Under the pieces are notes generated by a model. That model was given only the letters and a program-made list of their open reading frames with translations, was not told where the DNA came from and did no database searches. From positions 62,001-126,000 of the forward strand of contig CAZCZI010000001.1 in the NCBI GenBank assembly GCA_964503045.1: a stretch of 64,000 bases of DNA. The letters are read 5' to 3'. Positions 22,376-31,448 of the stretch are shown piece by piece; positions within the stretch are counted from its first letter, which is position 1; each line of letters begins with the position of its first letter. The translations under genes and the position numbers were made by a program. This stretch comes from CAYZJR01 sp964503045 (GTDB lineage: Bacteria > Cyanobacteriota > Vampirovibrionia > Obscuribacterales > Obscuribacteraceae).

Positions 22376-23686
22376 TTAGCCAATCCTGGCCTTAATCAGA
22401 GATGGTATGGCCACTGCTTTTTCACTATATGTGAATGCACTCGAAAGATGATCTTTGATCGATTCAAACTGTTCCTTACTATCGCAATGAACAACACAGA
22501 CTGTGTCACCACCCTCAAAGGCCGTTCCTATCTTTCCATTTAGAACTACGCCTACTGCCAGGTTTATGGGATCTCCCTTTTTCAGGCGACCAGCTCCCAT
22601 TAATTTGCACGCTTCAGCAACTCTGCGACCATCGAGATGTTGTATCCACTGCTTGCCCTTTCCTGGCACCTTCAGTTCAAACTTATGCTTTGCAGTCGGC
22701 ATCAAAGAGTAGTCGTTCAAAACTCCTGAATCACCTTTTTGAGCTTCAATCAGGGTTCCAAACGCCTTGAGGGCCGAGCCGTCTTCTAGCTTCTGGTCGA
22801 GTATTCTGCGGGCATCGGCGTCGTCTTTTGCCATTTTCGCTGAGCACAACGCGAGCGAACCCAAACTCAAACAAATTTCTTTGAGATCGTCTGGTCCGTT
22901 CCCCTTAAGAGTTTCGATCGCCTCAATCACTTCTGTGGTGTGTCCAACGGCGTTTCCTAAAGGTTGCTCCATATCGGTTACAACCGAGGTGACCGGACGA
23001 TTGAGAGTCTTTCCAACTTGCGCCATTGCTTTTGCAAGTGTGGTCGCCTTCTCCTCGGTGTCCATGAATGCACCCTTGCCACACTTAACATCGAGAATGA
23101 TGAGATTGGCACCGGCTGCGAGTTTTTTAGACATGATCGAGCCGCATATCAATGGAATTGAGTCGATGGTGCCGGTTACATCTCTCAATGCATACAACCG
23201 TCCATCAGCTGGAGCAAGATCTTGAGTTTGTCCTGCGATCGCCATGCCGATCTTTTTCACTTGCTGAATGAATTGCTTGACTGGAATGTCTGTTTGAAAT
23301 CCGGGGATGGCCTCGAGTTTGTCGATGGTTCCACCTGTGTGGCCGAGGCCGCGGCCGGAGAGTTTTGCCATCGGCAAACCGCACGCAGCCAATAATGGAA
23401 CGAAGACCATAGTGGTCTTGTCTCCAACACCACCTGTTGAGTGCTTATCACCCACTACCGGTCCGATTTCACTGAGATCGAGCACTTCACCTGAGCGGGC
23501 CATGGCATCGGTTAACCATGCGGTCTCTTCGTCGGTCATTCCTTTCCAGCAGACCGCCATCAGCCATGAGGCTAGCTGATAATCGGGAATTGATCCGTCT
23601 GTGGTTCCCTTTACCACAAACTCGAGTTCTTCCTTGGAATGAGCATGTCCATGCTTCTTGCCAAGAATCAGATCAATCATCTTCAC
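22376..23686 (-). CDS. deoA: Pyrimidine-nucleoside (thymidine) phosphorylase
   Basis: A 436-residue enzyme that splits thymidine or uridine with phosphate to the free base and (deoxy)ribose 1-phosphate. Signature motifs are clear: GDKHSTGGVGDKTT (phosphate loop, about residues 78-92), KLSGRGLGHTGGTIDKLEAIPG, DVTGTIDSIPLICGSIMSKKLAAG and LDVKCGKGAFM. Length fits the DeoA/Pdp family; thymidine versus broad pyrimidine specificity is not resolvable. AGGAG lies 9 bases before GTG 23686; ATG 23680 is an alternative. Confidence 0.9.
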   Translation of the reverse strand: MKMIDLILGKKHGHAHSKEELEFVVKGTTDGSIPDYQLASWLMAVCWKGMTDEETAWLTDAMARSGEVLDLSEIGPVVGDKHSTGGVGDKTTMVFVPLLAACGLPMAKLSGRGLGHTGGTIDKLEAIPGFQTDIPVKQFIQQVKKIGMAIAGQTQDLAPADGRLYALRDVTGTIDSIPLICGSIMSKKLAAGANLIILDVKCGKGAFMDTEEKATTLAKAMAQVGKTLNRPVTSVVTDMEQPLGNAVGHTTEVIEAIETLKGNGPDDLKEICLSLGSLALCSAKMAKDDADARRILDQKLEDGSALKAFGTLIEAQKGDSGVLNDYSLMPTAKHKFELKVPGKGKQWIQHLDGRRVAEACKLMGAGRLKKGDPINLAVGVVLNGKIGTAFEGGDTVCVVHCDSKEQFESIKDHLSSAFTYSEKAVAIPSLIKARIG

Positions 23687-23951
23687 AGTGTGAATCTCCT
23701 ATCAGATACCTTATTCTACGGGGTTCTCTTTTCACAAAAAAAACAGATTGCCACTCCAGATTGGACAAATTTGGAACCCAAAAGGCTTACAGACAGCTTT
23801 TTCATCGAAAAAACATGAAAATTTCTCGAAAAAGCCCGAAAACCCCTTGACGACTTGAATGAGACCTGGATAATGGATTTTAGGGAGCGAGACCGCAAGA
23901 ATATACTAAGAAGTCTCTCTTGGTCTCCTCCCGTTTTTTTTTGGGCATTTT

Positions 23952-24824
23952 TTGGTTTCCAATGTCTTAAGTAGCGGACACAGTGTGTCGAAGCGCGGTT
24001 CGTCGAAGGCGCGTCTCGGCCAAATCAACTTTGTCAATTGTCTACCTGTCGTTTTGCCGATTGCGCAAGGGCGCGTAGTGCTGGAAAACGCAGAATCGGT
24101 GTTTGCTCAACCGGCACAACTCAATGCCTGGTACGCCGACGGCACGCTCGATCTTGGTGCCATGAGTTCGTTTCACTATCTTGCATCAGACAATCACTTG
24201 GAGCTTGTGCAGGGTCTTTCAATTTCAAGCGACGGACCAGTCGGTAGTGTGCTCCTGTTTTCGTCGCAAGAGCTGTCTAAGCTCAACGGCAGGACAGTGC
24301 AGGTTCCAAAATCCTCGGCCACATCAGTCAATTTGATGAGAGTGCTTTTGTGGGAAACATATGGAGTATCGGTAGAGCTTGAGCCGGTCGATAGCCCTCA
24401 AATGCCGGACGAACAAAACAAGGTCGTTGCGTCGTTAATCTTTGGTGACCATGCACTGAAGTGCGACCACGAGTGGTCCAAAACCGCGCTGAGAAAAGAC
24501 CTAGGGCAATGGTGGAGAGACTCCTACGGCGTGCCGATGGTTTACGGCTTGTGGGCCGCAAGAAAGGAATGGTTAGCCCAATCAGAAAATCAATCTGTTT
24601 ATTCTGATACAACTGCCAAACTTCTGGAATCATTAGACATTGGTCTTACGTCTATGCTTCCGGATGTCATTGAAGAGGCAGTTCGCCGAACCGGTCTTTC
24701 CAGGGCAGCAATTGAGAGCTATTACCTTAGGCAACTCAATTTTGAAATGACATCGCGCCATTTAGATGGACTGGAGATTTATCGCCGGCTATGCCAAAAG
24801 CTGCAATTGATTCCAACAACGTAA
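23952..24824 (+). CDS. mqnA: Chorismate dehydratase MqnA (futalosine menaquinone pathway)
   Basis: A 290-residue periplasmic-binding-protein-like enzyme that removes water from chorismate to give 3-[(1-carboxyvinyl)oxy]benzoate, the first step of the futalosine route to menaquinone. Typical elements are LGQINFVNCLPVV near residue 22, GTLDLGAMSSFHYL, VGSVLLFSS, VPKSSATSVNLMRVLL and IFGDHALK. The start is uncertain: TTG 23952 gives a roughly 20-residue extension, and GTG 23985 would fit the family length better. It overlaps the next gene by 34 bases. No other mqn genes are in the window. Confidence 0.85.
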   Translation: MVSNVLSSGHSVSKRGSSKARLGQINFVNCLPVVLPIAQGRVVLENAESVFAQPAQLNAWYADGTLDLGAMSSFHYLASDNHLELVQGLSISSDGPVGSVLLFSSQELSKLNGRTVQVPKSSATSVNLMRVLLWETYGVSVELEPVDSPQMPDEQNKVVASLIFGDHALKCDHEWSKTALRKDLGQWWRDSYGVPMVYGLWAARKEWLAQSENQSVYSDTTAKLLESLDIGLTSMLPDVIEEAVRRTGLSRAAIESYYLRQLNFEMTSRHLDGLEIYRRLCQKLQLIPTT

Positions 24825-27115
24825 AAAGGACTGCTCCGTTCAGTCGGGCTGTCGGCACTTTGGCGCTGGCTATGCTTTTGACCGGTTTACCGTTGTCGTG
24901 TGCTTCAGCCCAACAAAATGGTCAGGATCTAACTGGAAAAATCGAACAAACAGTCAAACTGCCGCCCGTTGAGCAGGCGAAGTTCAATGCGCTTGTACAG
25001 CAGGGTGAGGAGGCGTTCGAACTTGGGAATTATGCAAAAGCAAAAACAATCTTCGAATCAGTCAACAAGCAATTCCCAGCTTTTGCCATCAGCTATGTGG
25101 CGCTGGGGCGCATCGCGTTTCTGACGGGCGACGTCACTTCCGCAATCAAACTTTTCGAAACGGCACTCAAGGTCGCCCCAACCAACGTAGACGCTCACTT
25201 TGAGCTGGGTTCGGCTCGCTTTGCCATTGGTCAAATCGAAAAGGCAATTGACGAACTCACGGCTGCTGCAGAAAGCGCGCCGGACAGAGCGGACATCAGC
25301 TACAAGCTGTCTACGGCTAGGCAATTTTCGCCGAACTACAGGCCCCACAGAAAGAATCGCGCCACAGACAAAGTCGACGTAGTAACTAATCCCGAACTCA
25401 ACTATCGCTTGCTGGCAAGCGGACGAATCGGCGAAGCAATAGAACAGGCGCGTCAGGCGATCGCGCTTGAGCCGCAAAGCGCCCAGTTGCACTATCAACT
25501 CGCCTCTTTGTACAAGAGTGCCGGTGACACTAAACAGGCCGAAGTCGAGTTTCGCGAAGCAATGAAGATTGAGCCTGAACATCTTGATGCTCTGGAGCAA
25601 CTAGTTCACTTATACGCGTCGCGTAGGGACTTTCTGGGCGCCGCGCCTTTTGTAGATCGCTGGGCGGAGCTGGCACCGGACAATCCTGCACCGCACTTTT
25701 TTCAGTCAATGAGATTAATGCGCGCCAAAGATTACGCGGGCGCTTTGTCGGCACTAGATACGGTGGCAAGTCTCGACCCTTCGAATGTCGAGGTTATGAA
25801 CTACAAAGGTTTGCTGCTCACATACTTCAATCGGTATGACGAAGCTGAAAATCAGTTTTCCCGGGCTATTTCTCTAAGCCAGCAAGGCTACGATCCAAAA
25901 GTCAATCTTGCCACACTGCTTACTTTGGTACAAACAGCAGGACAATCGACCACCTCTCGAGCAACCAAAGCCGAAGAGCTTCTCAACTCGCTTCCGGCTG
26001 CAGCCGCATCGACACCTGAAGTGATGGCGCTAAAAAGTCTGATTGAAGCAAAACTCAATAACTTCGAGGTGGCCACGAAGCTGGCACAAGAAGCACTCGC
26101 AGCCAAGCCGACGCCGGCAGTGACTGCTTTAGTAAGTCCGGCAACAGGTTCTGCTCAAGGTGCTGCAAAATCGAGCAGCCAAAATCCCCTTCCCACGCCT
26201 CTTCCCTCAAAAATCTCACAAGGCGTCTATCAACCCTATGCATATATGGCGCTTGCCACTGTGCAGAAGGCAACGGGGCACCCCGATATGCAAATCGAGC
26301 AACTTAAGGAAGCGCAGAAAGCAGCTCCCACAGATTTATTTGTTGCTACTGAACTTATAGACGCCTATTCATCGCAAGGGCGTTTTGCAAACGCAGTTGA
26401 ACTTGCCAAAGCCACACTTCAGGAACACCCAGACTCAACGAAGTTGAAAGAGCTATATGGCATAAGCCTTGCGCGCGCGGGAAAACGTGCTGAGGCACTG
26501 ACATATTTCCAAAGTCTCAAAAAGGCAGAACCTAACAATCCACAATGGCAATTTGCATATGCCACTGTGCAGCGCATTGCCGGTAGTACCAAGGATGCGA
26601 CTTCCGCATTGGAACGCATGCTCGATCTGTATGGAGTAAAAGATGATGATTTCACCATTTCCGCACTCAGTGCATTGTTCGACATTGCTTTGAGTTCCAA
26701 ACAAAATAAACGGGCAATTTCCTATGCTGAGCGGCTAGCCGCACTCCCTTCAGGATCGCAGAAAGGTCATCTTCTTCTGGGAGAAACATATTTCCGCATG
26801 GGTAAGTATCAGCAAAGTATGTCCGAACTGAGAAAAGCCCAACCGGACCTAAGCAAGGCACTTCCGGATGAGTCACTGTTGGCGGCAAGAAACTCATTCA
26901 AATTGAAACGCTGGAAGGAAACCGTCGATTCGTACAAAAACGGCGTTACCTCCACGGCGGCAAACATTCAAGATTGGTTGATGATGGCCAAAGCGAGCGA
27001 GAAATTGAATAATCTGTCAGAAGCCAAGTCAGTCTTGCAACTCGCCCTGAAATCCCACCCGGACGATGAATCGCTCAAATCCGAGTTTAACCGAATATCG
27101 CGCCAAGCCCAGTAA
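24791..27115 (+). CDS. Secreted tetratricopeptide-repeat protein, 774 aa
   Basis: The N-terminus has a signal peptide (TLALAMLLTGLPLSCASAQQ). The rest is a string of TPR units of about 34 residues with the usual W/L-G-Y-A-P pattern, for example GNYAKAKTIFESVNKQFP, GRIGEAIEQARQAIALEP, GDTKQAEVEFREAMKIEP and RYDEAENQFSRAISL. A Ser/Ala/Pro-rich break lies near residues 430-475. TPR arrays bind partner proteins, so a periplasmic or surface scaffold is likely. The ATG lies inside the end of mqnA, 34 bases before its stop, so expression may be coupled. Confidence 0.75.
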   Translation: MPKAAIDSNNVKRTAPFSRAVGTLALAMLLTGLPLSCASAQQNGQDLTGKIEQTVKLPPVEQAKFNALVQQGEEAFELGNYAKAKTIFESVNKQFPAFAISYVALGRIAFLTGDVTSAIKLFETALKVAPTNVDAHFELGSARFAIGQIEKAIDELTAAAESAPDRADISYKLSTARQFSPNYRPHRKNRATDKVDVVTNPELNYRLLASGRIGEAIEQARQAIALEPQSAQLHYQLASLYKSAGDTKQAEVEFREAMKIEPEHLDALEQLVHLYASRRDFLGAAPFVDRWAELAPDNPAPHFFQSMRLMRAKDYAGALSALDTVASLDPSNVEVMNYKGLLLTYFNRYDEAENQFSRAISLSQQGYDPKVNLATLLTLVQTAGQSTTSRATKAEELLNSLPAAAASTPEVMALKSLIEAKLNNFEVATKLAQEALAAKPTPAVTALVSPATGSAQGAAKSSSQNPLPTPLPSKISQGVYQPYAYMALATVQKATGHPDMQIEQLKEAQKAAPTDLFVATELIDAYSSQGRFANAVELAKATLQEHPDSTKLKELYGISLARAGKRAEALTYFQSLKKAEPNNPQWQFAYATVQRIAGSTKDATSALERMLDLYGVKDDDFTISALSALFDIALSSKQNKRAISYAERLAALPSGSQKGHLLLGETYFRMGKYQQSMSELRKAQPDLSKALPDESLLAARNSFKLKRWKETVDSYKNGVTSTAANIQDWLMMAKASEKLNNLSEAKSVLQLALKSHPDDESLKSEFNRISRQAQ

Positions 27116-27212
27116 ATCCAATCAACCAACCAACCTGGGCTCAGCCAATCTCGCACTTTCAATTAGCTTAACTATTGTTATACTAAGAGGGGTCTTTTTA
27201 GTGAGCTGATGA

Positions 27213-28559
27213 ATGGAAAATCCGTTCCCTCAACCAGCACCGCACTCTTTCGAGGGTCCACGCTTCGACAGTGGCAGAGATCCGCGCTTCGAAAGCGACA
27301 GGGATCCTGAGCGAGATGGTCCATTTGTTCTTCATAACCGCTACTTGGTCGTCAACAAACTCGGCGAAGGCGGGATGGGAACGGTGTATGCCGCCAAAGA
27401 TCTCAATTTCGCGGAAGGTCCCCGCGTCGTAAAAAAACTCCGAGATGACTTCTTCCGCGAGGAAGACAAAGAGAAGGCGGTCGCCTTCTTCCTTAGAGAA
27501 GCGGAAATTCTCAGCCAGCTCAAAGACCCGCCTCCAAACATCGTCAGAATCTGGGATCGCTTCGTCGAAGAAGACGAAATGGGCGGCCGCAATTACTACC
27601 TGGTGATGGACTATGTCGAAGGCGACAACCTTCACAAAATGCTGTATGAACGCCAGGAGCCATTTGCAGAAGAAGACGTTCTCAACTGGAGCATTCAAAT
27701 TTGCAAAGTGCTGGACTACCTGCATACGCACGAACCACCTGTTATCTACCGGGATTTGAAGCCAAGCAACATCATGTTCGAGTTTCGCACCAAGCGCGTG
27801 AAACTCGTGGACTTCGGCATTGCCAGACCATATCAGGAAGACTCGGACAATACCCACGTCGTGTCTCAAGGTTATTCGCCACCGGAGCAATACTGGGGAG
27901 CGGCAGACCCGCGCTCTGACATCTACGCTCTTGGTGCAACCATGCACTTCCTTTTGACCGGGCAAGAGCCGCTTGCATTGCAGGTTTCGACACCGAAGCA
28001 GATTAATGACGAGATTTCCGATCGCATAGACTTGGTTGTGCAACGTGCCACTCAGCAAGACCCGCTCTATAGATATCAAACTGCAGCTGAGATGCTCGAG
28101 GATCTTGAGGAAAAGCCTGAAGTTGAAAAACCGCGAGCCTCGCTAAGACTAGTAGACATCACGCTTGCGATCTTTCTTATGGTTTCGTCGCTTGGTGCCT
28201 TCATGCTCTTTGTGAAACTAACCGACAGTGACAAGAACGCCGCACAAGCGAACCGCCAGGAAAAGTCACAATACAAGGCGGAGAGCGAAAAAAGAGAGAA
28301 AGAACTCAAAGATGCCCTGGCCAAAGAGCATGAGGCGAACGAACGGCTGAAGCAGGTCTTCAACGACAAGGTCGAAGAGTCCGCAAAGAGCGTCGGTTCA
28401 ACCACTTCCGGCAAACAAAAAGCAATGCTGCCTGAGTCTACGGCGCTTCAGGACGTAGAGGAGAAAGACCTCACAGACCCGGACGGGATGGCGCCATTTG
28501 AGCCTGATTCAAACAGCAAGCAGGGCTTCTCCTTCCCCAGTCTCAATTTCGGGAAGTAA
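27213..28559 (+). CDS. Membrane-anchored Ser/Thr protein kinase
   Basis: A 448-residue Hanks-type kinase. After a polar N-terminus come the glycine loop GEGGMGTVYAA (near 50), VVKKL as the ATP-lysine strand, the catalytic loop YRDLKPSN (near 178; Tyr replaces the usual His), VDFGIA (near 199) and GYSPPEQY in the activation segment. A transmembrane helix (about 312-335) is followed by a coiled coil and a Pro/Asp-rich tail outside, without PASTA repeats. Its trigger and targets are unknown. A second kinase at 42275 shares these features. It is convergent with uppP. Confidence 0.88.
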   Translation: MENPFPQPAPHSFEGPRFDSGRDPRFESDRDPERDGPFVLHNRYLVVNKLGEGGMGTVYAAKDLNFAEGPRVVKKLRDDFFREEDKEKAVAFFLREAEILSQLKDPPPNIVRIWDRFVEEDEMGGRNYYLVMDYVEGDNLHKMLYERQEPFAEEDVLNWSIQICKVLDYLHTHEPPVIYRDLKPSNIMFEFRTKRVKLVDFGIARPYQEDSDNTHVVSQGYSPPEQYWGAADPRSDIYALGATMHFLLTGQEPLALQVSTPKQINDEISDRIDLVVQRATQQDPLYRYQTAAEMLEDLEEKPEVEKPRASLRLVDITLAIFLMVSSLGAFMLFVKLTDSDKNAAQANRQEKSQYKAESEKREKELKDALAKEHEANERLKQVFNDKVEESAKSVGSTTSGKQKAMLPESTALQDVEEKDLTDPDGMAPFEPDSNSKQGFSFPSLNFGK

Positions 28560-28601
28560 CGCACCTCGTGTCACGTTGCTCGCGTCAGTCCGCTCACAAC
28601 G

Positions 28602-29450
28602 TTACTTCGCAATGGAGCTAAGGCCCATCGCGAGCACGGATGCGCCAAAGATGAGTCGATAGATGATGAACACCCAGGTCGAGTGAGTTTGCAAAAACTT
28701 GAGCAACCACGCAATGGCAATGTAGCTGACGACAGCCGACGTGACAAGACCGACGATTAAACTGGTCAGCCCATCGCCAGCCAGTCCTGCTTCTTTCAAG
28801 TGTTTCAACTCAAGCAGACCGCTCAAGATGATGGCCGGAATTCCCAATAGAAAACTGAAGCGTGCGGCATCCGCCCTCTTCAATCCGAGAAACATTGCAA
28901 ATGTGAGTGTTGAACCGCTTCTCGAACAACCAGGAATCAACGCCATAGCCTGACCGATGCCAACGATCAAACCATCTTTGGCACCCATGTTTTCCAATCC
29001 TCGTGCATGAGTTCCTTTCTTTTCGGCAACCAGAAGCATCAGACCCATGAAGATGGAAGCAGCGCCAATTACCGTCATCGAGCGCAACGGAGAACCGTCT
29101 TGCTCCAGAAGCGACTTCAGTCCAAGTCCCAGAACGCAAATTGGAATGGTACCAAGTATGATACCGCCAGCTAATCGCAGATTCTGATCGCCATAATTTT
29201 TGTCTTTCAATGCACTGATTGAACCAGTTGTAATTGCCAACAAATCTTTGAAAAAGTATGTCAAAACTGCAGCGACCGAACCTAATTGTATGACCGCTGA
29301 ATAGGCGGTGCCGGGATCTTGCCATCCCAAAACAGCAGGCACCACGCGCAAATGCGCAGTGCTGCTAATTGGAAGAAACTCGGTCAAGCCTTGCACTACG
29401 CCCAGGACAACCGCCTGAATCAACATCATTGCAGATTGATCTTGTACCAT
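28602..29450 (-). CDS. uppP: Undecaprenyl-diphosphatase UppP (BacA)
   Basis: A 282-residue polytopic membrane enzyme that dephosphorylates undecaprenyl diphosphate so the lipid carrier can be reused in wall and polysaccharide synthesis. Both signature regions are present: GLTEFLPISSTAHL near residue 20 (catalytic Glu and Ser) and GCSRSGSTLTFAMFLGL near 173 (phosphate-binding Arg). Length is standard. It is the last gene of a minus-strand run rsmI - PilZ - uppP, 9 bases after the PilZ gene. Confidence 0.92.
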   Translation of the reverse strand: MVQDQSAMMLIQAVVLGVVQGLTEFLPISSTAHLRVVPAVLGWQDPGTAYSAVIQLGSVAAVLTYFFKDLLAITTGSISALKDKNYGDQNLRLAGGIILGTIPICVLGLGLKSLLEQDGSPLRSMTVIGAASIFMGLMLLVAEKKGTHARGLENMGAKDGLIVGIGQAMALIPGCSRSGSTLTFAMFLGLKRADAARFSFLLGIPAIILSGLLELKHLKEAGLAGDGLTSLIVGLVTSAVVSYIAIAWLLKFLQTHSTWVFIIYRLIFGASVLAMGLSSIAK

Positions 29451-29459
29451 CTTTTTTGG

Positions 29460-30230
29460 CTATCCCTCTTCGTCGCTCTGGTCGGCGTCTTGTTGTTCTG
29501 ATCCTACTTTTTCTCTAGGTGACTTACCACTAAACGAGTTTGCCCAGCCCGACAGACCACTCTTGCCTGCTTGCTCTTTCAGCAGTTCGATATTCTGCGT
29601 GTTGCGTGGAGCTTGTCCCAAAACAACCAGAATCTTGTCTAAAATTTCCTCGGCATCTTTAAGCATGTCCATAAACTCAACGCCGATCTCAACCTTGTTC
29701 ACAAGCCAGTTTCGCTCGACTCTCACTACTCTTGCCGACGAAAAGAACTCGCCTTGGGGCGTTTCTACCAAAATACCGACCATTTCACCTGATTCGATAG
29801 ATTGTGGAAGCGCTGACTGCGTCTCAATCGACATTCCGGATTGGCACAGGTCTATGCTTCTAGACTCTACCGGCTCTTCTACCTCTCTAAATTTGATTTT
29901 TACGGCAACGTCGAGTTTCGCCCTGATTTGTCCGCGTCGTTGCACGATCGGCTCGAGTTTTGGTGCGCTGCACAACATCGCCTTGCGCCCGCCGACCAGT
30001 CGCTGTTCGACCACTAAAGAAGCCCACATTCCGTTGAATGTCGATGTTGCGGTTTCACTGACGAACCAAAGTTTCGTCCCCTTTTCAAACGCTTTGTTCG
30101 ATTCTTTTGCAGTCTTTATTTGAACGAGAATCTGACTGCCGACGCGATCGATGACAGTCGCTCTTCCGAAGCCCACCTCGCCGGGAGCTAATTCAACTTT
30201 TACTTTGAGAACACTGCCCGGATGGAACAT
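29460..30230 (-). CDS. PilZ-domain protein (YcgR-like), putative cyclic-di-GMP receptor
   Basis: A 256-residue protein with an N-terminal YcgR/PilZN-like beta domain (residues 1-100) and a PilZ domain (about 100-210). The c-di-GMP motif RxxxR is present in QRRGQIR; the second motif reads D-L-C-Q-S-G, so the usual Ser of DxSxxG is Cys. The C-terminal tail is disordered and acidic. It probably senses c-di-GMP to control motility, polysaccharide or envelope function. The tight spacing to uppP suggests an operon. Confidence 0.8.
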   Translation of the reverse strand: MFHPGSVLKVKVELAPGEVGFGRATVIDRVGSQILVQIKTAKESNKAFEKGTKLWFVSETATSTFNGMWASLVVEQRLVGGRKAMLCSAPKLEPIVQRRGQIRAKLDVAVKIKFREVEEPVESRSIDLCQSGMSIETQSALPQSIESGEMVGILVETPQGEFFSSARVVRVERNWLVNKVEIGVEFMDMLKDAEEILDKILVVLGQAPRNTQNIELLKEQAGKSGLSGWANSFSGKSPREKVGSEQQDADQSDEEG

Positions 30231-30301
30231 TATGTATGGCCCGCCATAATCAAAATCGCCTAATTATATATTGGAGTCCAAACCGTTCTGTGTGCAAGTG
30301 A

Positions 30302-31150
30302 TCACGAATCACCCTTTATTTGCGATACGGCGAGTTTGTATATATCGGCTTTGCGCCCGCCGAACAGTTTTGCCGCAAGACTGCAAGCTTCTGAGAGCTT
30401 GGTGCCCTTACCGATCTCGTCATTGACAAAAGCCATCACCTCTTTTTCGGATGCCGAAGACAAAGAAGTTCGCGCTTCCGAAGCTCCCTCAACGACAAGC
30501 ACCATCTCACCTTTCAACTGGTTTTCTTCAATGTACTTGGACAACTGCAATAGGGTCATGCGAATAAACTGCTCGAACTTCTTAGTCAACTCTCTGGCAA
30601 GGCAGCATCTGCGATCGCCCAAAACGGCCGCCACAGCATCGACAGTCCGTTCTAACTTGTGTGGTGCGATGTATATCACCAATGTACGATCGTCATCTTT
30701 GAGGCGATTGAGCCGCTCATTCAGTAGACGCTGGTTTTCAGGAAGAAACCCCTCAAACGTGAATCGATCTCCCGAAAAGCCGCTTGCCACTAGTGCCGCT
30801 AAGACCGCGCTGGGACCAGGAATCGGGATGACGTCCATTCCCAACTCAATTGCATTGTTGACGATTCGCTCTCCCGGATCTGACACCAATGGAGTACCGG
30901 CATCCGAAATCAGTGCAATCGACTCGTCCTGTCGGGCCGCTTGCTGCAAGATGTTTGCACGTTCTTGTTCATTGAACTTGTGACAACTTATCAGTCTTTT
31001 CTTCATACCTATATGGTTGAGAATCTTGATTGTCACCCGTGTATCTTCCGCTAAAACCAAATCGCACTCAGCTAATACGTCTTTCAACCTCTGCGAGATG
31101 TCTCCCAGATTTCCTATGGGTGTAGAAACTATGAACAACCTTCCTGACAA
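30302..31150 (-). CDS. rsmI: 16S rRNA (cytidine(1402)-2'-O)-methyltransferase RsmI
   Basis: Tetrapyrrole-methylase-fold enzyme that methylates the ribose of C1402 in 16S rRNA using SAM. Visible are FIVSTPIGNLGDIS, AEDTR, ISDAGTPLVSDPGERIV, IPGPSAVLAAL and the central GFLP segment. TTG 31150 is chosen since AGGTGA lies 5 bases upstream and translation then begins just before the first strand; a frame from 31195 adds 15 unlike residues. First gene of the rsmI - PilZ - uppP run. Confidence 0.9.
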   Translation of the reverse strand: MSGRLFIVSTPIGNLGDISQRLKDVLAECDLVLAEDTRVTIKILNHIGMKKRLISCHKFNEQERANILQQAARQDESIALISDAGTPLVSDPGERIVNNAIELGMDVIPIPGPSAVLAALVASGFSGDRFTFEGFLPENQRLLNERLNRLKDDDRTLVIYIAPHKLERTVDAVAAVLGDRRCCLARELTKKFEQFIRMTLLQLSKYIEENQLKGEMVLVVEGASEARTSLSSASEKEVMAFVNDEIGKGTKLSEACSLAAKLFGGRKADIYKLAVSQIKGDS

Positions 31151-31261
31151 CCAAATCACCTGTATAGCGTTTAGCCCATTGCTCGAAACCATCACTATAT
31201 ATGATTTTCAGAGGATCGACCGATTGTCGCATGACATCTTTTCAACCGGCTGATTCTTCCG

Positions 31262-31292
31262 TTTTCTACAAGTTATCTACAGCTGTAGATAA
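31262..31292. promoter_or_regulatory. Three phased 9-mers (TTTTCTACA, TTATCTACA, inverted TTATCTACA)
   Basis: The words start at 31262, 31273 and 31284, exactly 11 bases apart. The second and third form a perfect 20-bp palindrome (31273-31292). Each differs from the DnaA box TTATCCACA by one or two bases. They lie in the intergenic region between rsmI and the methylase gene. They could be operators of an unknown regulator or DnaA-like sites. Confidence 0.5.
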
Positions 31293-31448
31293 TTTAATTG
31301 GTCAATTTAACCATTATGTCTTGCGACGAAAATCAATTTCTTTCTACGCGCAACACGCTTTCCAAATCAGAATTCGATGTGACAGCAATTGTGTGAAGAA
31401 CGGCACAAATAGCCCTTCTATGACATAATTGCAGCGGAGAACGTCACC

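Noticed and set aside
27198..28079. 293-residue minus-strand frame opposite the kinase
   Set aside because: Mirror of a strongly supported kinase gene; composition is that of antisense translation.
31262..31292. Chromosomal origin at the DnaA-like boxes
   Set aside because: Only three sites, each deviating at position 6, and no dnaA, dnaN, rpmH or parAB nearby; kept only as a regulatory-site finding.
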